Shown here one piece after another: positions 32,001-44,881 of a stretch of 64,000 nt of DNA. The translations under genes and the position numbers were made by a program. How positions within the stretch are numbered: the first letter of the stretch is position 1; every line of letters begins with the position of its first letter. The DNA is from Gymnorhina tibicen (Eukaryota > Chordata > Aves > Passeriformes > Artamidae): assembly GCA_013399875.1 (NCBI GenBank), contig VXAZ01000469.1, positions 483,848 through 547,847 of the forward strand. The letters run 5' to 3'. The notes below the pieces were generated by a model, which searched no databases, had not been told where the DNA came from, and worked only from the letters and a program-made list of their open reading frames with translations.

Positions 32001-35000
32001 GCAGGTAGGAGGACATTGGACACAGCTGGACTTGGATGCTGGGGGGTTCAGCCAGAGTGCACTGTTCCCCACAGCACTGCCTTCAGCTAAAGATCAGATC
32101 TCTCTTCACCTCCTCTTTGACTCAAAGCTCTCAAAGTGGTGCTGTATGGATGTGATCACAATGTTCATTAGTCTCTGTCTGAGCCCCCTCATGCTGCAAA
32201 ATCCCTGGAGGGGATGGTCTGGAGTGGGATGGGGTTTGCTGCTGCTGAGATCTGGTGGTTTTTCCCCTGGGGTTTCAAGAAGTTTTGTTCCATCTGTGAG
32301 GGGTGCCAGGCATCAGGGGAAGATTGGTTTCTTGGCAGCTGTTCCTGTTTTGCTCCAGAAAACCAATGCTGTGCTAGGAATGCACCGTGACTAAAATTCC
32401 TCTGGGCTGCTCAGGTCAAATAGCAGCAACAGGGGAAACCAGGGATGGGAGAGCAGTTCTGCTCAGCATTTCATTCCCCTTTCATCCTTCCCTGAGCCAA
32501 ATACCTCAGGAGCTGAGTGGTTTTAGGGAGAGGAGGAAGCTGGGGGTTAGCAGGCTGCTTCCTCCCACCTCTGGCAGCCCCGGAGCACAGGCATGCACGG
32601 TTGGCTCTGCCTGTTCCTGCTCTGGGAAGCTTTGACACTGTCAGTCTCATTGCTTTTGAGGTGGTGTCTGATCCCTGTGGAGAACAGACCATGCTCTCTC
32701 CATTTGTTTTGCTGAGGGCTCAGGAAAGCTTTCAGGATCAGAGGTTTAAACGAGGGGTGTGACAAGCAGCGACAGTTTGGGAAAAACACAAGCAGCAAAA
32801 GGTTTTGGGACTGTCAGAGAATATGACAGGCAAGTTCACAGCCCCTGCGGGCCTTTGGCTTCCTGTTTTCTTTTGCCAAACGGAGAAAGCAATCCTGTGT
32901 GGTGACAGAATCGCAGGTGGTGACCTTGTGGCAGGCAGGGCAGAGCTGGAGATGCTGAGAGCAAAGCAGAAAGCCTAGGCAGGGACTGGGACAGGGGCAG
33001 ATGTTCTGCAAGGGCTAGAGAGGATGATGTGAGGCATCTGGAAACTCAGCTCCTCCAGCGTGCTCAGCTCAGTCCACGGCACCCTGGATGCTGAAATTGC
33101 TCTCAGGGCATCTCTTGCTGCTGCTCAGAGGCTGCTAAAGTTGATAGGAACCTCTGGGGCTGGAGAGTGGGGGTGAGAGGAGCCCAAAACTTGTCTCCTT
33201 GCCCTCCAGCAGCTGAAGATGCCAGGACTGGTAATGGGGGCAGTGAGCCCTGGATGGGCGCAGTGTGGGGGCACAGCCCTGATGCTCCAGCCCCTCAGTG
33301 CCACTGCAAAATGGGTCGTCCCATCAAAACAGATCTTGCCTTGTTCCCAGACTAAAAGAAGGGGTTTTGTGATAAAAAGCTGCAGCTGGTCTTTCTAATC
33401 TTCCACCAGTGTCTGCATTAACTGTCAAGACAGTGATTTCCTTGATGCTGAGCAATTTTTTTCTGTGCACGCATCCAGCTAATCAATTAAGTTTCTCAGC
33501 AGCTTCCTCCAGCATTCAGGCTTGGAGGGTGGAAGGAATTTGTTATTCTAGGCACTGTTGGAGAGGCATGAACTGTACTAAAAGCAAATTGGTTGCGCTT
33601 TCCAAGCACTGACACTCTTCACTCACAGCTTGTCTTGCTGATCCTCCTCCCTCTGCCTCCTCCCCGCTCTCCTGAGCAGCTCTGGGTGCAGCCCTGGTCC
33701 CACCAGCTCACACAGAGCTGGCCTGAGGCACATCTGCTCAGCACAAGCTGTGCTCAGCTCTGGTGGGGCTGGGTTTTTGAGACACTCGGTGTCCCAGGCA
33801 TGGGTGTCTTCCTTGGGTAGAGTCTTCCTACAGCAGGTCAGTTTGGCTGTCCAAGGGCCGAATGGTGGTGGTTTGTCTCTCACCTGCTTTCCCAGCTGCA
33901 GCTGGTACAAGGTGGCAAGGCTGGGTACCATGCCACTGGCATGGGGACGTGCCAGGGTAGGTTGGTTTGTCCCTCAGCTAAAAAAAATATTCTCTCTTGA
34001 TGCTTCTATTCTTTTTCCCTTCTTGTTTTCCTCTTTCTTTGTTGCTCCTAGCCCTGCCTAGGTGTGGCCCCCCGCATCTGGGAGGCAGATGCCATGGGAT
34101 TATTCACATCCGCCCCAGGAACCTTGGGCTTCGCCGAGCTGAGCACGGGGCTGAGAACGGGAAGTGCAAGGATCCAGCAGAGTGGGTGGAGGCACCGAGA
34201 AATATGGGGAATTTGGGGCGATCTTGGGAAGATTTATGGATGGTTGAGAAGAATCTCCTGCCAGATCAGATACACCCTGGCTCTCTTCTGGTGGGAATGG
34301 GGACTTTTTTATGAGCGTTTAGCAATGCAATGGCTCAAACATGGGAGTGGCAGGGTTGCCGGAGTCAGGAGGGCTGCAGAGGTTTGTCAGGAGCGCAGCC
34401 AGTTGTGTAAAACTCCTCACTTCCCACTCTCTGGCCTGTCAGGACATACGCACGCATCCTCCTGGGCCAAGGAAAACTTGGCCCCAGCAGAGCAGAGCGG
34501 GGTGGCTGGAGGGCAGGGATGGCCCCAGCCCGAGTCCAGCCTGGCCTGGAGGTGAGCAATTTTCCATGAAGTGCAGCCTGGCAGCCTCAGGAATGCCTGC
34601 TCAAAGGCTTCCCTGCAGATCTGCTGCCCAACGTGTCACCACGCTTGGAAATCTCAGCACAGGGGATAAGGAGGAACTGGGTGAAGAAAATGAGCCATGC
34701 CTTCAGAGGGTTATCTTTATCAGCAAGAGGATTTCAGCTGCCCTCAGTCCTGTTGCTGTTAATGACATTCCTTCTGTAGGTTAAATCCCATAGAATGTTC
34801 TGCTTGGGAAGTGATTTGGTGAACCAGGAAAGAGAACCCAGGACCCCTGCTGCCAGTCTTCTTTCCAAGCTGTTACACAATACTATTCTGGGGTTAACAA
34901 ACCAAAAACATCTGGGAATAATCAAAGCTATTTAGGCTCTGAGAAAGCATGGCTGGAGAAAGTTTGAAGGAAGCAACTTGAAAGCTCAGCACTGTTAAAA

Positions 35001-36275
35001 ACAGTCTGGAAGCCCTGAAAATTAAAACTAGGGTAACATCTACAAAGAGTGAGGAAGTATCAAAAGAAGGATCTAATATCCTCTGAGGAGCCGGAATGAA
35101 TTGTAATGCTTGAGCTTCTAAGCTACAGGGCATTAAAAAATTGCTTTGGAACAAACAGATCTGCCTTTCCTGTGGTTTCCACTGGCAAGAGAGCAGAGGG
35201 AAAGACCGGGGTCTGGCTTAAAAGCAGCCTGGGGATTGGAAGCGTGATTTAAAGACAGATAATTGCCATCTCCAGAAGTCTGGTCATGGTGGTGCAGAGC
35301 CTACAGCGAGCGGTACCCACCAGGGCTGCGTCAGGGGGGACAGCGGGCACACAGCAGAGATTTGGGGCCCAGTGGCATCCCTGGCAGGGGGACACCAGCC
35401 AGAGTAGAGCCGGGTAAAGGAGGAATGTAACCTGCAGGCTTTGCTTTCCAAGTGGCAGGACGTGTGCTTGGGCTGCCTGGTGGCATTGCCACCACAGGTC
35501 ATGATTCCTTGGGGATGTTCCTCATGGAGGGGGACAGTGCCTTGCTGTCTCTCACTGCAGGGATCACGCCCAGGTCTCTTCTGGCGTGGGAGCTCAAATG
35601 ATCCTGGGATCATCCTGGTGGACAACCGAGGGCTGGCAGCTGGAAACGCTGTCCGTGGGGTGTCCAGCTGGCAGCAGGGACTGTGGTGCTCTGTGTGCTT
35701 GCTGAGCTGCCTGCAGCACTGACCCTGCTCCTTCTGCAGGAGCCTGGGGGCTGCTTCCCTGGAGTGACTCAGGGAGCCAGCCCTCACTGATGGAAAGCCC
35801 CTCTTTCAGCATCACAGGAATCAAAGTCTGTCTCTGGGAAATCTCACTGCTGCTCGTTTATAGAAGCTTTAATCTTGGATGGCCTCTCTCCATGCTTTCC
35901 ATTCCCTCTCATATCACTTTGCATCTCCTGCCATTCCTGCCCCTGGCTGGGTATGGGGTACATCTCTCTCCAAGAGATGGAAAAGTAGCCTGGGTGTGGG
36001 GAGGGTGAACACACTGCAGGAAGGACAATGGCACAACCAGCCACCACAGGAGCCATGGAAATTGCTAAAGATTTGGGGAATCCAGATTTGCTGCATCTTC
36101 TGTGGCAATCTGGCCTCTCCAGCATCCTTGTAAATGAGAAACCACATAAGCCTCACACTCTATTATTGCTACAGAGCATTAGAGTCCCTCATTTAGGATA
36201 AACATTCTCATCTCCAGCAGAGCATGAATAACATTAAATGAGATAGTTAAAATGTTTCAGGCCAATTATAGCCCT

Positions 36276-36300
36276 GGTGTAACTTCGGCAGAGTTACACC
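36276..36300. repeat. Perfect 9-bp hairpin resembling an ancient amniote repeat
   Basis: GGTGTAACT and AGTTACACC flank a 7-base loop. The stem and the following GGGGATTAATTTGATCC resemble an old interspersed repeat seen in reptile and bird genomes, in which a GTGTAACTCC...GGAGTTACAC palindrome precedes a GAATTTGGCC-like tail; here the loop would be shortened. The family name is not certain from memory. Confidence 0.45.
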
Positions 36301-36852
36301 GGGGATTAATTTGATCCGGAGAGCTCTGCCTCCTGTTCCGAACTGGGATTCCAGCACGGGTAATTACATCCTGCCTCTCTGCACTTCCTCTGGAGTTTTA
36401 ATTGGGTTGAATGGACTCAACTTCTGCTCTTTTCTTCAGAAAGCCGTGAAATTTCCAAACTGCTACGTGAGCCGAGGGAGCTGCGCGCTGCCTCTCTGCC
36501 GTGCTAGCGCGGGCCAGCTCTGCCCTGGGGCACAGGCAGCCCGGTGTGGGTGCACAGCAGCCCGCACCCCGCTGCACCTTCTGCTGCTAAACCCACCACC
36601 CCAATCTTATGTTGGGGATCCAGCCCTCCCATCACAGCCTGGATCCCCGGCCAGGACCCTTGTGCACTGAGACAGGCAGCTGGACTGTCTCCCCCTTCCA
36701 CTTCCCAGCCCTCTTAGTAAATCAGCGTTAATGAGGGACATTTGACCCTCTCTTTCTCTGAACAGCCTCATGAAGCATTTTTGTTCCATGAGATAGTTAA
36801 GAAACTTGAAGCAATTTCCTCTCCTTGCTTCTACTGTAGTTTTTTTGGTTGA

Positions 36853-36869
36853 TTTTTTTTTTTTTTTTG
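36853..36869. repeat. Poly(T) tract, 17 bases
   Basis: An uninterrupted run of 17 T residues. It may be an antisense retroposon tail, but no body is recognisable beside it. Confidence 0.8.
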
Positions 36870-39800
36870 AGAAAAGGAAAAGTTACAGGCCACACACAGC
36901 CTTTAGGATGCCTCAGGAGTGGGAGCAGAGGAGAGACAGCAGGGTCTGATGTGGAGGGGATGGAGCAGACAGGGCAGTTGAGATGAGGTGACCCCAGTCC
37001 TGGTCCACTTGGTTTGTCAGAGAGACCACGTGTGCAACTGAGACAAGAGGGTCAGAGCTGGGAAAGTGCACATGCTGGCTGTGATCAGGAATTTAATTGG
37101 GAAGGAATTGAATTCCGAGGCATTATCTCACTGAGTTGGAGCAATACAGAGCCATACATCCTCCATAGCCAACTGTATACAGGGGCGACAGCAGAGGGAA
37201 GGGTGCTGGGAACAGCCTCCCTTACAGATTTCCAGGACTTTCTGCTGCTGTGTGGTCCACTTCCCTTCTCAGAGAGAAATGATGAAAACAGACAGTCTGA
37301 TAAGCCCCGGGGACCTGGGCCCAGCAAGGCCCCACAGCTTCACCCCCTCCTCCAGACCATGCGGGATGCGGGACTGCGGGTCCCACATCACCTCCACCCC
37401 CCAGCTGGGGGTAGCCCACTCAACCTTTCATTTCCCTTTTTGGTTTTTTCCCAAACTGTATTTTAATGGGGACAGAGATGGAAAGAAGAAGAGCAGAGAC
37501 GTCACAATCCTTCCTTCCTCCTCAAACAGCATCTCCTCAGTGGGATCACGACAGTGTGACCACGATGGGGGGACCATGTCCATCAGCATCCCTCAGAAAA
37601 CCGCTGGTGACACCATTCCTGACCTGTGAGGGCTGCCACCACCCCTTCTGCGTTTCTCATGAAGTGGAGGGTGGTTTTGGCCAGCAGAGAGGACACAATG
37701 AACGACTTAAGCGAATTCCCACTCCCACCCACTTAGGGCCTTCCGGGACCATCCCAAATCTCCGTGCAAACAGCAAACACCTCGCCGTGGCCAGCAAGCC
37801 TTGCGCAGCCGCTGGCTACAGGCAGACTCACCCGCTCTGAGCTCAGCTGCTGGCTGTGGCTGGCTGAGTAAATAAAGAACATTTCTCACGAAATCCAGCC
37901 TCTCGGAGGTCCCCAGGCAGAGAGCTGGCCTTCCCATGGCTCAGGGAACCTTTATCCCCCAAACCTACAACGCTCCCCTGCAGCTGATTTAGCAAGCGCT
38001 GTTTGAACACCCAGGTTTGCAGGGCACTGGACCCTGTTCCCAGCAGCACTGTGACATTTGCAGGCACCATTTCCATCTGGCCCCATGTTGTCCTTTCTGG
38101 GAGTTTTTGAGTGCTGGTCCAGATGGGGAGAAAGGTTGGAGTTTTTGATGGAAAGGTCCAGACTGCAATGTGAATTTTCACTAAGCCCAGGATGACTGTG
38201 CCTGGGCTCACCCTGCAGATCAGGGCTCCAGTGAGCTCTCCTCAGTGAGGCTCTGCTCCAGTCTTTGGGGGTCTCATAGCCCCAGCATACACCCATCGTT
38301 CTCAGGGTTCCTCTCCAGCCCATTTCTGACCTTGCAGATCCTCCTCGTTGCTCATTTCTGCCCACCCACACTGAACAGCACCTCTCCAGCTAAGCCCTTA
38401 ACCTTTATTTTCCCTTAAACCAATACATAAAAGCTATTCTACAGCAGTACCAGCATGTCAGGGGAATCCAGGTGATTCATATCATCAGAGGAGTTGATTC
38501 TGCTTTTGAGGCTCAGTCCTGGTAAGCTTTTGTCTTTTCAGCTTCCAATCTCTTCAGTGCTGCCTTCAGCACAGCCCTGTATTCATCCCCTGACCCCCCT
38601 TCCTGGCATTATTGACTCTGTATCTTGCTTTTGATCTGCTATAAAATGAAGGCAGCTCCAGGTAAAACCAATTTTATTCCTCCCCATCGTAATACTTCTT
38701 TAGCCAAAAGGAAGGGAAAAAAATGTTTAACATGGGTTGAGGTTGAAGAAGCTTAGTTTAAAAACTTACAGGGAAAAAATCCATTAGGAAAACTCTGTAT
38801 ACAGTTGTGAAATTCTCAGTATGGAGAACCAAGCTGCTGGGAGCTCTTGTCCATATGTCTGGCCTTACCTCTGAGGCAGGGAGGTGACCCTACAGCCCCA
38901 GGATGGGGAGAGGGTGCTGACATCAGCCGGGAACATCCTGGGCAGGAGCCACATTCCAGGCTTCTTCCCCACCATCAGCCTCTCTCCTTCCCCCATTCCT
39001 GTGGCTGTCAGAGCTGGCTGGCTCTCAGGAGGAGCAAACAGCCTGGTTTGGGTGCAGACTGGGTGTATTTGGCACTGAAAACTCATGCCAGCCATGGTGA
39101 GGCCAGCGCAACTGTGCCCACAGAAAAGATTCAGCTTGTGACTACTTCACTCACCAAAAAACCAAAGACCTGTCTCCTTCTGTCCGATATCTGTTTGCAA
39201 AAGCTTTGAGAAGTGCTTTTCCGGTTAGGTTGGAGCTGATGTTTGCGAGCCCACCGCTCCCAATGACTGATCAGCACACCCCGATAAGACTTTTCCCATC
39301 AGAGCGTTTATTTTTACAGCAGGACACCGAGTCCTCAAACAAACGAAGGCTTGCACAAGAAATCGTCTGCCTCAGTTTGGCAGCAAACAGGAATATTTCT
39401 CTTTATTCTAAACCCAAATTTTTGTGGCTAAATAGAGCCAAAAATATATCTCACCCCGCTACTTCTCCCAGACACGAGACATCTCTGAATGCCGAACGCA
39501 ACTCTTCCCCCGCCACAAATGGACCAAATAAACCCAGCACGAGACTGGTGCTTAGGAGAAGCCGATGTGCCTCTAATGCTGTCATCTACAGCGAGCTGTG
39601 TCTGCAAACTGATCTTTTATTAATGGCTTTATATCCATGGGAAAGCTGCGGAGCACGTGAGAACCCCATGGCCGGGAGCCGGACCCCCGATCGCTCCGTG
39701 CCCTGGGGCTGCTGGCCACGACCCAGGGCTCAGCCTCAGGCAGGCAAATTTCCTTCCTGCTCCAGCGTTTAGCCCAGAGCCTGGTCCTCCCTGAGCTGCG

Positions 39801-40288
39801 GGAGGGCAGCTGGGTGGTGTGGGTTTGTTGCTGTCATGGGTTGTTTTGCCGAGGGTTTTGGCAGGTGCCGAGGCCGGGACGTGCTTGGTGCCGGCTGCAG
39901 AGCGCAGGGGAGCTGCAGGATGAGAAGGAGCCGTGGTTAATTGGTGAATTGGGGTTAATTGTTTGTTGAGAGCTGGGCCAGACGAGGTTAGAAGCCTTGG
40001 GGGATCTGCCAAAGGGAAGGCAGGGCATGGTGAGTCCCTGAGCTGCCCTGGGCATTCAGCAGTGCCCAGGGGGGGATTAGGAAAGACAGCTCCGGCTCCA
40101 ATTTCCCCCCGTAGCCCAACCCAGTGTCCCCTCACCCTTGATGCCAAAGATTCCCTCCCAGAACCAAGGCAGTGGTGTGTGAGTGACCCGACCTTTGCTG
40201 GGAGCCATAGATGCACACCCCAGAGCCAGGCCTCACTCCCTGGGGTCACTGAGCAGGACACAAAGCCACATCAGTCCCAAATCCCACA

Positions 40289-40425
40289 TAGAATCACAGT
40301 ATGGCTGAGGTTGGAAGAGACCTTAAAAACCATCTTTTTCCAACCCCCTTCCACTAGACCAGCTCCTCAAAGCTCCATCCAACCCCACTTCCAGGGGTGT
40401 GGCATCTGCATCTTTGGGCAACCAG
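40289..40425 (-). mobile_element. CR1 LINE 3' fragment
   Basis: The antisense CR1 3' tail is clear: GAATCACAGTATGGCTGAGG then TTGGAAGAGACCTTAAA, followed by CCAACCCC and the CCACTAGACCAG segment. It is a short 5'-truncated copy. Confidence 0.88.
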
Positions 40426-41656
40426 CACCCCCCACACCCCATCCCAACTGGATCACCGCTGGCTCTGCCGCCTTTTCTGTCCCTGCGAGATGCTCCTGGC
40501 ATCCGGGCAGCAGGTGGGAGGCCACAGAGAAAGGGCTGGGTGTGGCCTCACCTGGGAACTGAAATGCTATTGAAAGTAATGGGAAAACGAGGTTTTCCCT
40601 TCCAATCCAGCCATTCCAGGTTTTAATTTCCTTTCTCCAGAGCAAGACACTTTTCTTGAGACTTCACAGCCTCACCAACAGGCAGGAAGACCTATAAATC
40701 CTGCGTGAAACACAGAAAAATCACCATTAAAAAGCTTGAAGGTGAAGACCAGGCTTTTTGCCCCAAACTAGCACTTCCTTCCCACTATTCCCTCAAAGCT
40801 GCATCATCCCAGATGACGGCTGCATCCCACCTGGCCTTTACTCCGAAGCGCTGTTACGTGGTGCGAGGGTCAGAGCCAGCCTCCCTGCCGATCTCTTCCT
40901 CTCCCTCGGCGTGCCTGGGGACAGAGGAGATGGGGTGAGCTGTGGGCAGCGGTGCCGACTGCAGCCCCTGTCTCAAGGGAAGTGGTAACTCGCCCCAGTG
41001 AGGGGCATTTTTGCACTGAAGAGCAGAGCCCTCAGTAACAGCAAGCCCTCCTTTTCCCCACGTCCCCCCCGGCTCTGCAGAGCATCGTGCAGCAGCAGGG
41101 ATGAATCTCCCTTTCAGGGGACCAAGCAGCTCAGCTCCAGTCCCACAAGGAATTGCTGCAGCACAGTTTAGCCCGGAATATGCTGATTTTATCCAACAAT
41201 TCTTTTCTTCTCCTTTCTTATTTCCCAGGAAATAAATAAATCATGCAAGTCTTCCATCACCCGCTCTCCGAGCAGCTGTCCCTGTATCGAGGCCCATGCT
41301 TCCCCTGGGCTTTGGAACTGGGTCAGTGAGCGACATCCAGCACTGGTTGCTTCCCACCGAATTTCATAGAAAGCAGATATGGCCCCTGGGTGCTTTGGAG
41401 CGACTTTGCCTTTTCAGCACGAATCTCAGCCAGCCTGGGGTGGGCTGGAGGAGCAGGCCATGCCCAAGCACAACCCTCAAGGGGACCAGGGGATCTGCCA
41501 GCAGCACTTCCCCGCATCCCTCTGCCACACTGGTGCTCATGGCTTTGCATCTTCACTACCTGGTGGGGAATGGATGTCTTCGAACCTCCATCCCCTGCCA
41601 AACTTGGCTGAAATAAGCCAGCAGGCTCGAAAGCCATCTGGGGGAGCAGGCATGGA

Positions 41657-41672
41657 CACACACACACACACA
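41657..41672 (+). repeat. Short (CA)n microsatellite
   Basis: About eight CA units within a wider CA-rich stretch. No gene is attached to it. Confidence 0.7.
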
Positions 41673-44600
41673 CAGAGCACACAGCAGTTACTGCTGCAGA
41701 AACCAGGCAAAAGAGGGAGCAGCTTCATCCCGTGATCGGGCCCTTGCTCTTCTGACAGTTTATTCTCTGCCTGGTTAGACTCCACAGTAAAAGGGAACTT
41801 GTGCTCAATGGGTTGGGGACCAGATCTTGGGACAGAGCTCGTCTCATCATAAGGAACGTGGCTGAAACAAGTCCAGGGACCTCCTTAAGCTGCCAAAGCA
41901 GCCCTGCAGAGACCAGAAAGGTGGGTGAAACCTGTCCCTACCTCCAGATGCCGTTGGCTTTTCCACTTGTGCACCTTTGCAGTGCTAGAATTTGGGGTCA
42001 CTTTCAGTAACTCGTTCCAAAATCAGAAGGAAAAGCCAGAGATGCTCTCTGAGTCACTGGCATGTTGTTACCAAGGACACTAAGGTTCCTGATTTTGAAG
42101 AAGAGATTAATTACTTTCTGCAAATAGACATTTTATCTGCATTGAAGAGCAGCGAGAGCAAGTTCTTTTAGCGTGGCTCATTATGTATCAGCAGGTAGTA
42201 TTGTGACAGATGTAGGAATGCAGTCGTATTGTCACTGGGGTTTAATCATCAGAAAGCTGTCTTCCCCGGGTCAGCTCCCCGTGAGGATTTGTAATATTTA
42301 CACAGCACTTGGGGCTGGCTTCTTTATTGCCGGAGTCTGTATTCACTCGTCAGTCTCTCATTATGCATGTGCCAGTATTAATTGCATTTAGAAATGAGAT
42401 TCTAAAGCAGAAGTGAGAGCTATTTAGACCTCCATTCAGCTTGAAAGACAGCAGCCTTCTGTGTGACAGCTCTCGAAATGTTCTTGTGCTCAGCTCTCTC
42501 CCCAGCTGAAAAGCAGGTGTTGGAGAGAGTTGGTGTCAGAGCCACTGTATCAGCACTGCCTTTTGTGCATGCCCAGACATTTATATAACCGACAGGATAA
42601 TGACTCCGCAGAAGTGGCACAGAATTGACCCTTCTGGTACTGGATTGAAAACAGCCAGGGAGAGAGTGGAGCTGTTCAGCTGCTGTGCAGATATGGGGGG
42701 AAAGCAATGCTAAGCCCTATCTCCTGTGGAAAGAGGAGGGGTGTTCCCTTGCTGGTGGGTTTGGGGGTTATTTATCAGCTTTTCTGTGCCTGCAGCACTT
42801 TGGGGCTGTGTTTGTGGCCTTGCTAATGTATTTAAAGTGTTCAGAAATTTGGCTGCCACTTGTCTGTGCCTGCCTGCTGCGCGCTGATTGCTCCAGCCTG
42901 GAGAAGCAGAGCCGTGTGCCACCGCTGCCGGCTGCCAGCCGTGCCCGGGCAGAGGAAATGAGGAGGTCACGTCCTGCTTCCCAGAGGGATATAAGCTGGA
43001 AGGTTAATCCAGATGATGCCAAGCTACCAGCTCTGTTTTCCCCAGCCTGAAGTGCAGAGGGCCTGTCCTTGCCTTGCAGCACAGCGTGTGGGGTGTTCTC
43101 CTGGGGGGAGATCAGCACAGGCACTAAACGCTCCCTCTCTCCACGGCCCTGGCTCCCAGCCCCAGGAAAACAACCCCTCTGGGGCCCAGGGGATTCATGT
43201 CCAGCCTGTCAGGGGGCTGAGAAAACAGCAGTAAAGCAAACCCACGTTTCACTTCCCAAAGTTCCTCTTTTGTTTTGCCGTAGTCCAGCACTGCCTCACC
43301 AAGCCTGAGACCTCTCCAAGAGCTCTCCATGGAGGACATCTCACAGACCTGGCTCTTTCCAGCAGACTCCTTTGTGTGACCTGTGCCCCTTTGGGTGCTC
43401 CTGTACTCCCTTGGGTGCTCAGTGCCCTGCCTCCCCTGTGCTGGACCGGCACCAAGACCAGAGCCCGCATTCCACGCCAGCAGCATCTCTACCTCCCCAA
43501 ACCCAGGAGCAGGCGGTGAGCAGCTCCTGCCAGGAAGAGACTGGAGGGGAAGAACATGAGAAAGGCAAGCAGAGCAGACATCTACAGCCAGCCCTGGCTC
43601 CCAGCCAGGACCTTCCCGTTAAATATCACACAAAACAAAGAATAAATCTCTGCTTGTTGAGGAAATCCAAGCACTGGAGCCCAAGGAGTCCCTCTTGACC
43701 TTCCTGTCTCTTGACAGCAGGTTAGTCCAGGACAGTGTTCCAGTTTGCTTTTCAACTCCAGCAAGGGGCGGGGATAGCAGACCCCACAGTCGGGATGCTG
43801 GGAGGAATCCCTTCAAACCTCTCTGTCTGAGATGGTGGCAGCCAGCTCCAGTGGCCAACGCTAATCCCATGGCTGAGCACCCCAGCTCTCTGAGGGTGGG
43901 CCAAGGACAACCTGTGCCGTTCCTGGCAGCCCCAAGGTATATAAATAGAAGACAGGGACGTGAAGGAGGTCAAGTGAGCAGGGGATTTCACATAATCTGA
44001 TCTTGCCTGTGCTGTTCATTTGTGTCCTTTGCCCAGGATGCACGCCCTGCTTCGCACACGGGGACGTCAGAGGCAGAGGCTTGATCCTGCACCGAGCCAG
44101 GTTTATCCCATGGAACATGTGGGCTCCTGACTTTTTCTTCACATGTGCAGTTTCTCAGGGATGTCTTTAAACCAGCGGTCATCCAGAGCAGGGCACATAT
44201 GGAAAATCCTGGTCTTTGTTGCTGTATGGGGTCCTGGTCCCTGACCAGCCTAAGCCTGGTCCTCTAGCTGGCCAAAATCCTGTTGGATCAACACAGGACT
44301 GGGGCTCTGGTGCCTCTGTTCCTGGTCTTGAGGATGCTGCCTGCCCTTCACCAGGTCCACAGTCTCCTGTACCACTTCTCCCCAGTCCCTGGCCAGCAGC
44401 CCATTTTTCTCTTGCTTCTGCTGCTTTTCTTTTCCAGGACACAAAAACTGGAAACAGAATCTCTCCTGGTGTAAAGCTGTCAGTGGAAAGGCTCTGATTT
44501 ATGCCAGCACCGAGCAAGGCGAGTAGATGAATGTCCAAAATAGATCGAGTAGAAAAGCTGTTAATAGCTGCTGGTCGTTAATGGTGAGAGCAATTAATCA

Positions 44601-44832
44601 CAAAAAGGAACTAACCTAGGAGTGTACGGCTTCTCTATGGGCAGGTGCCTGTCTGAAGGCTGCAACAGGGCTTGGAGGAAGTTTTTCCTGGCTGTACAGC
44701 TCTGAGTCTCCCTCATGCTCCCAGGTCCATGCCGTGATGGGAGCCCTTGTGCTCATTCCAGCTTTTTGCTGCTGGTGCTGGCACCAGCCACATTCTGTCC
44801 CTGTGTTGTGTTGCTGTCTCACCGCCACACGT

Positions 44833-44880
<48 letters not shown>
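44833..44880 (+). repeat. (TGA)16 trinucleotide microsatellite
   Basis: Sixteen perfect TGA units, which on the minus strand read as (TCA)n. They create artefactual poly-Asp, poly-Met and poly-His open frames. The array is perfect, so length is probably polymorphic. Confidence 0.95.

Positions 44881-44881
<1 letters not shown>

Noticed and set aside
44250..44444. Gln/Glu-rich minus-strand frame considered as a later PRCD exon
   Set aside because: It shares no motif with the PRCD C-terminus, is longer than the whole missing part, and has no acceptor in the required phase.
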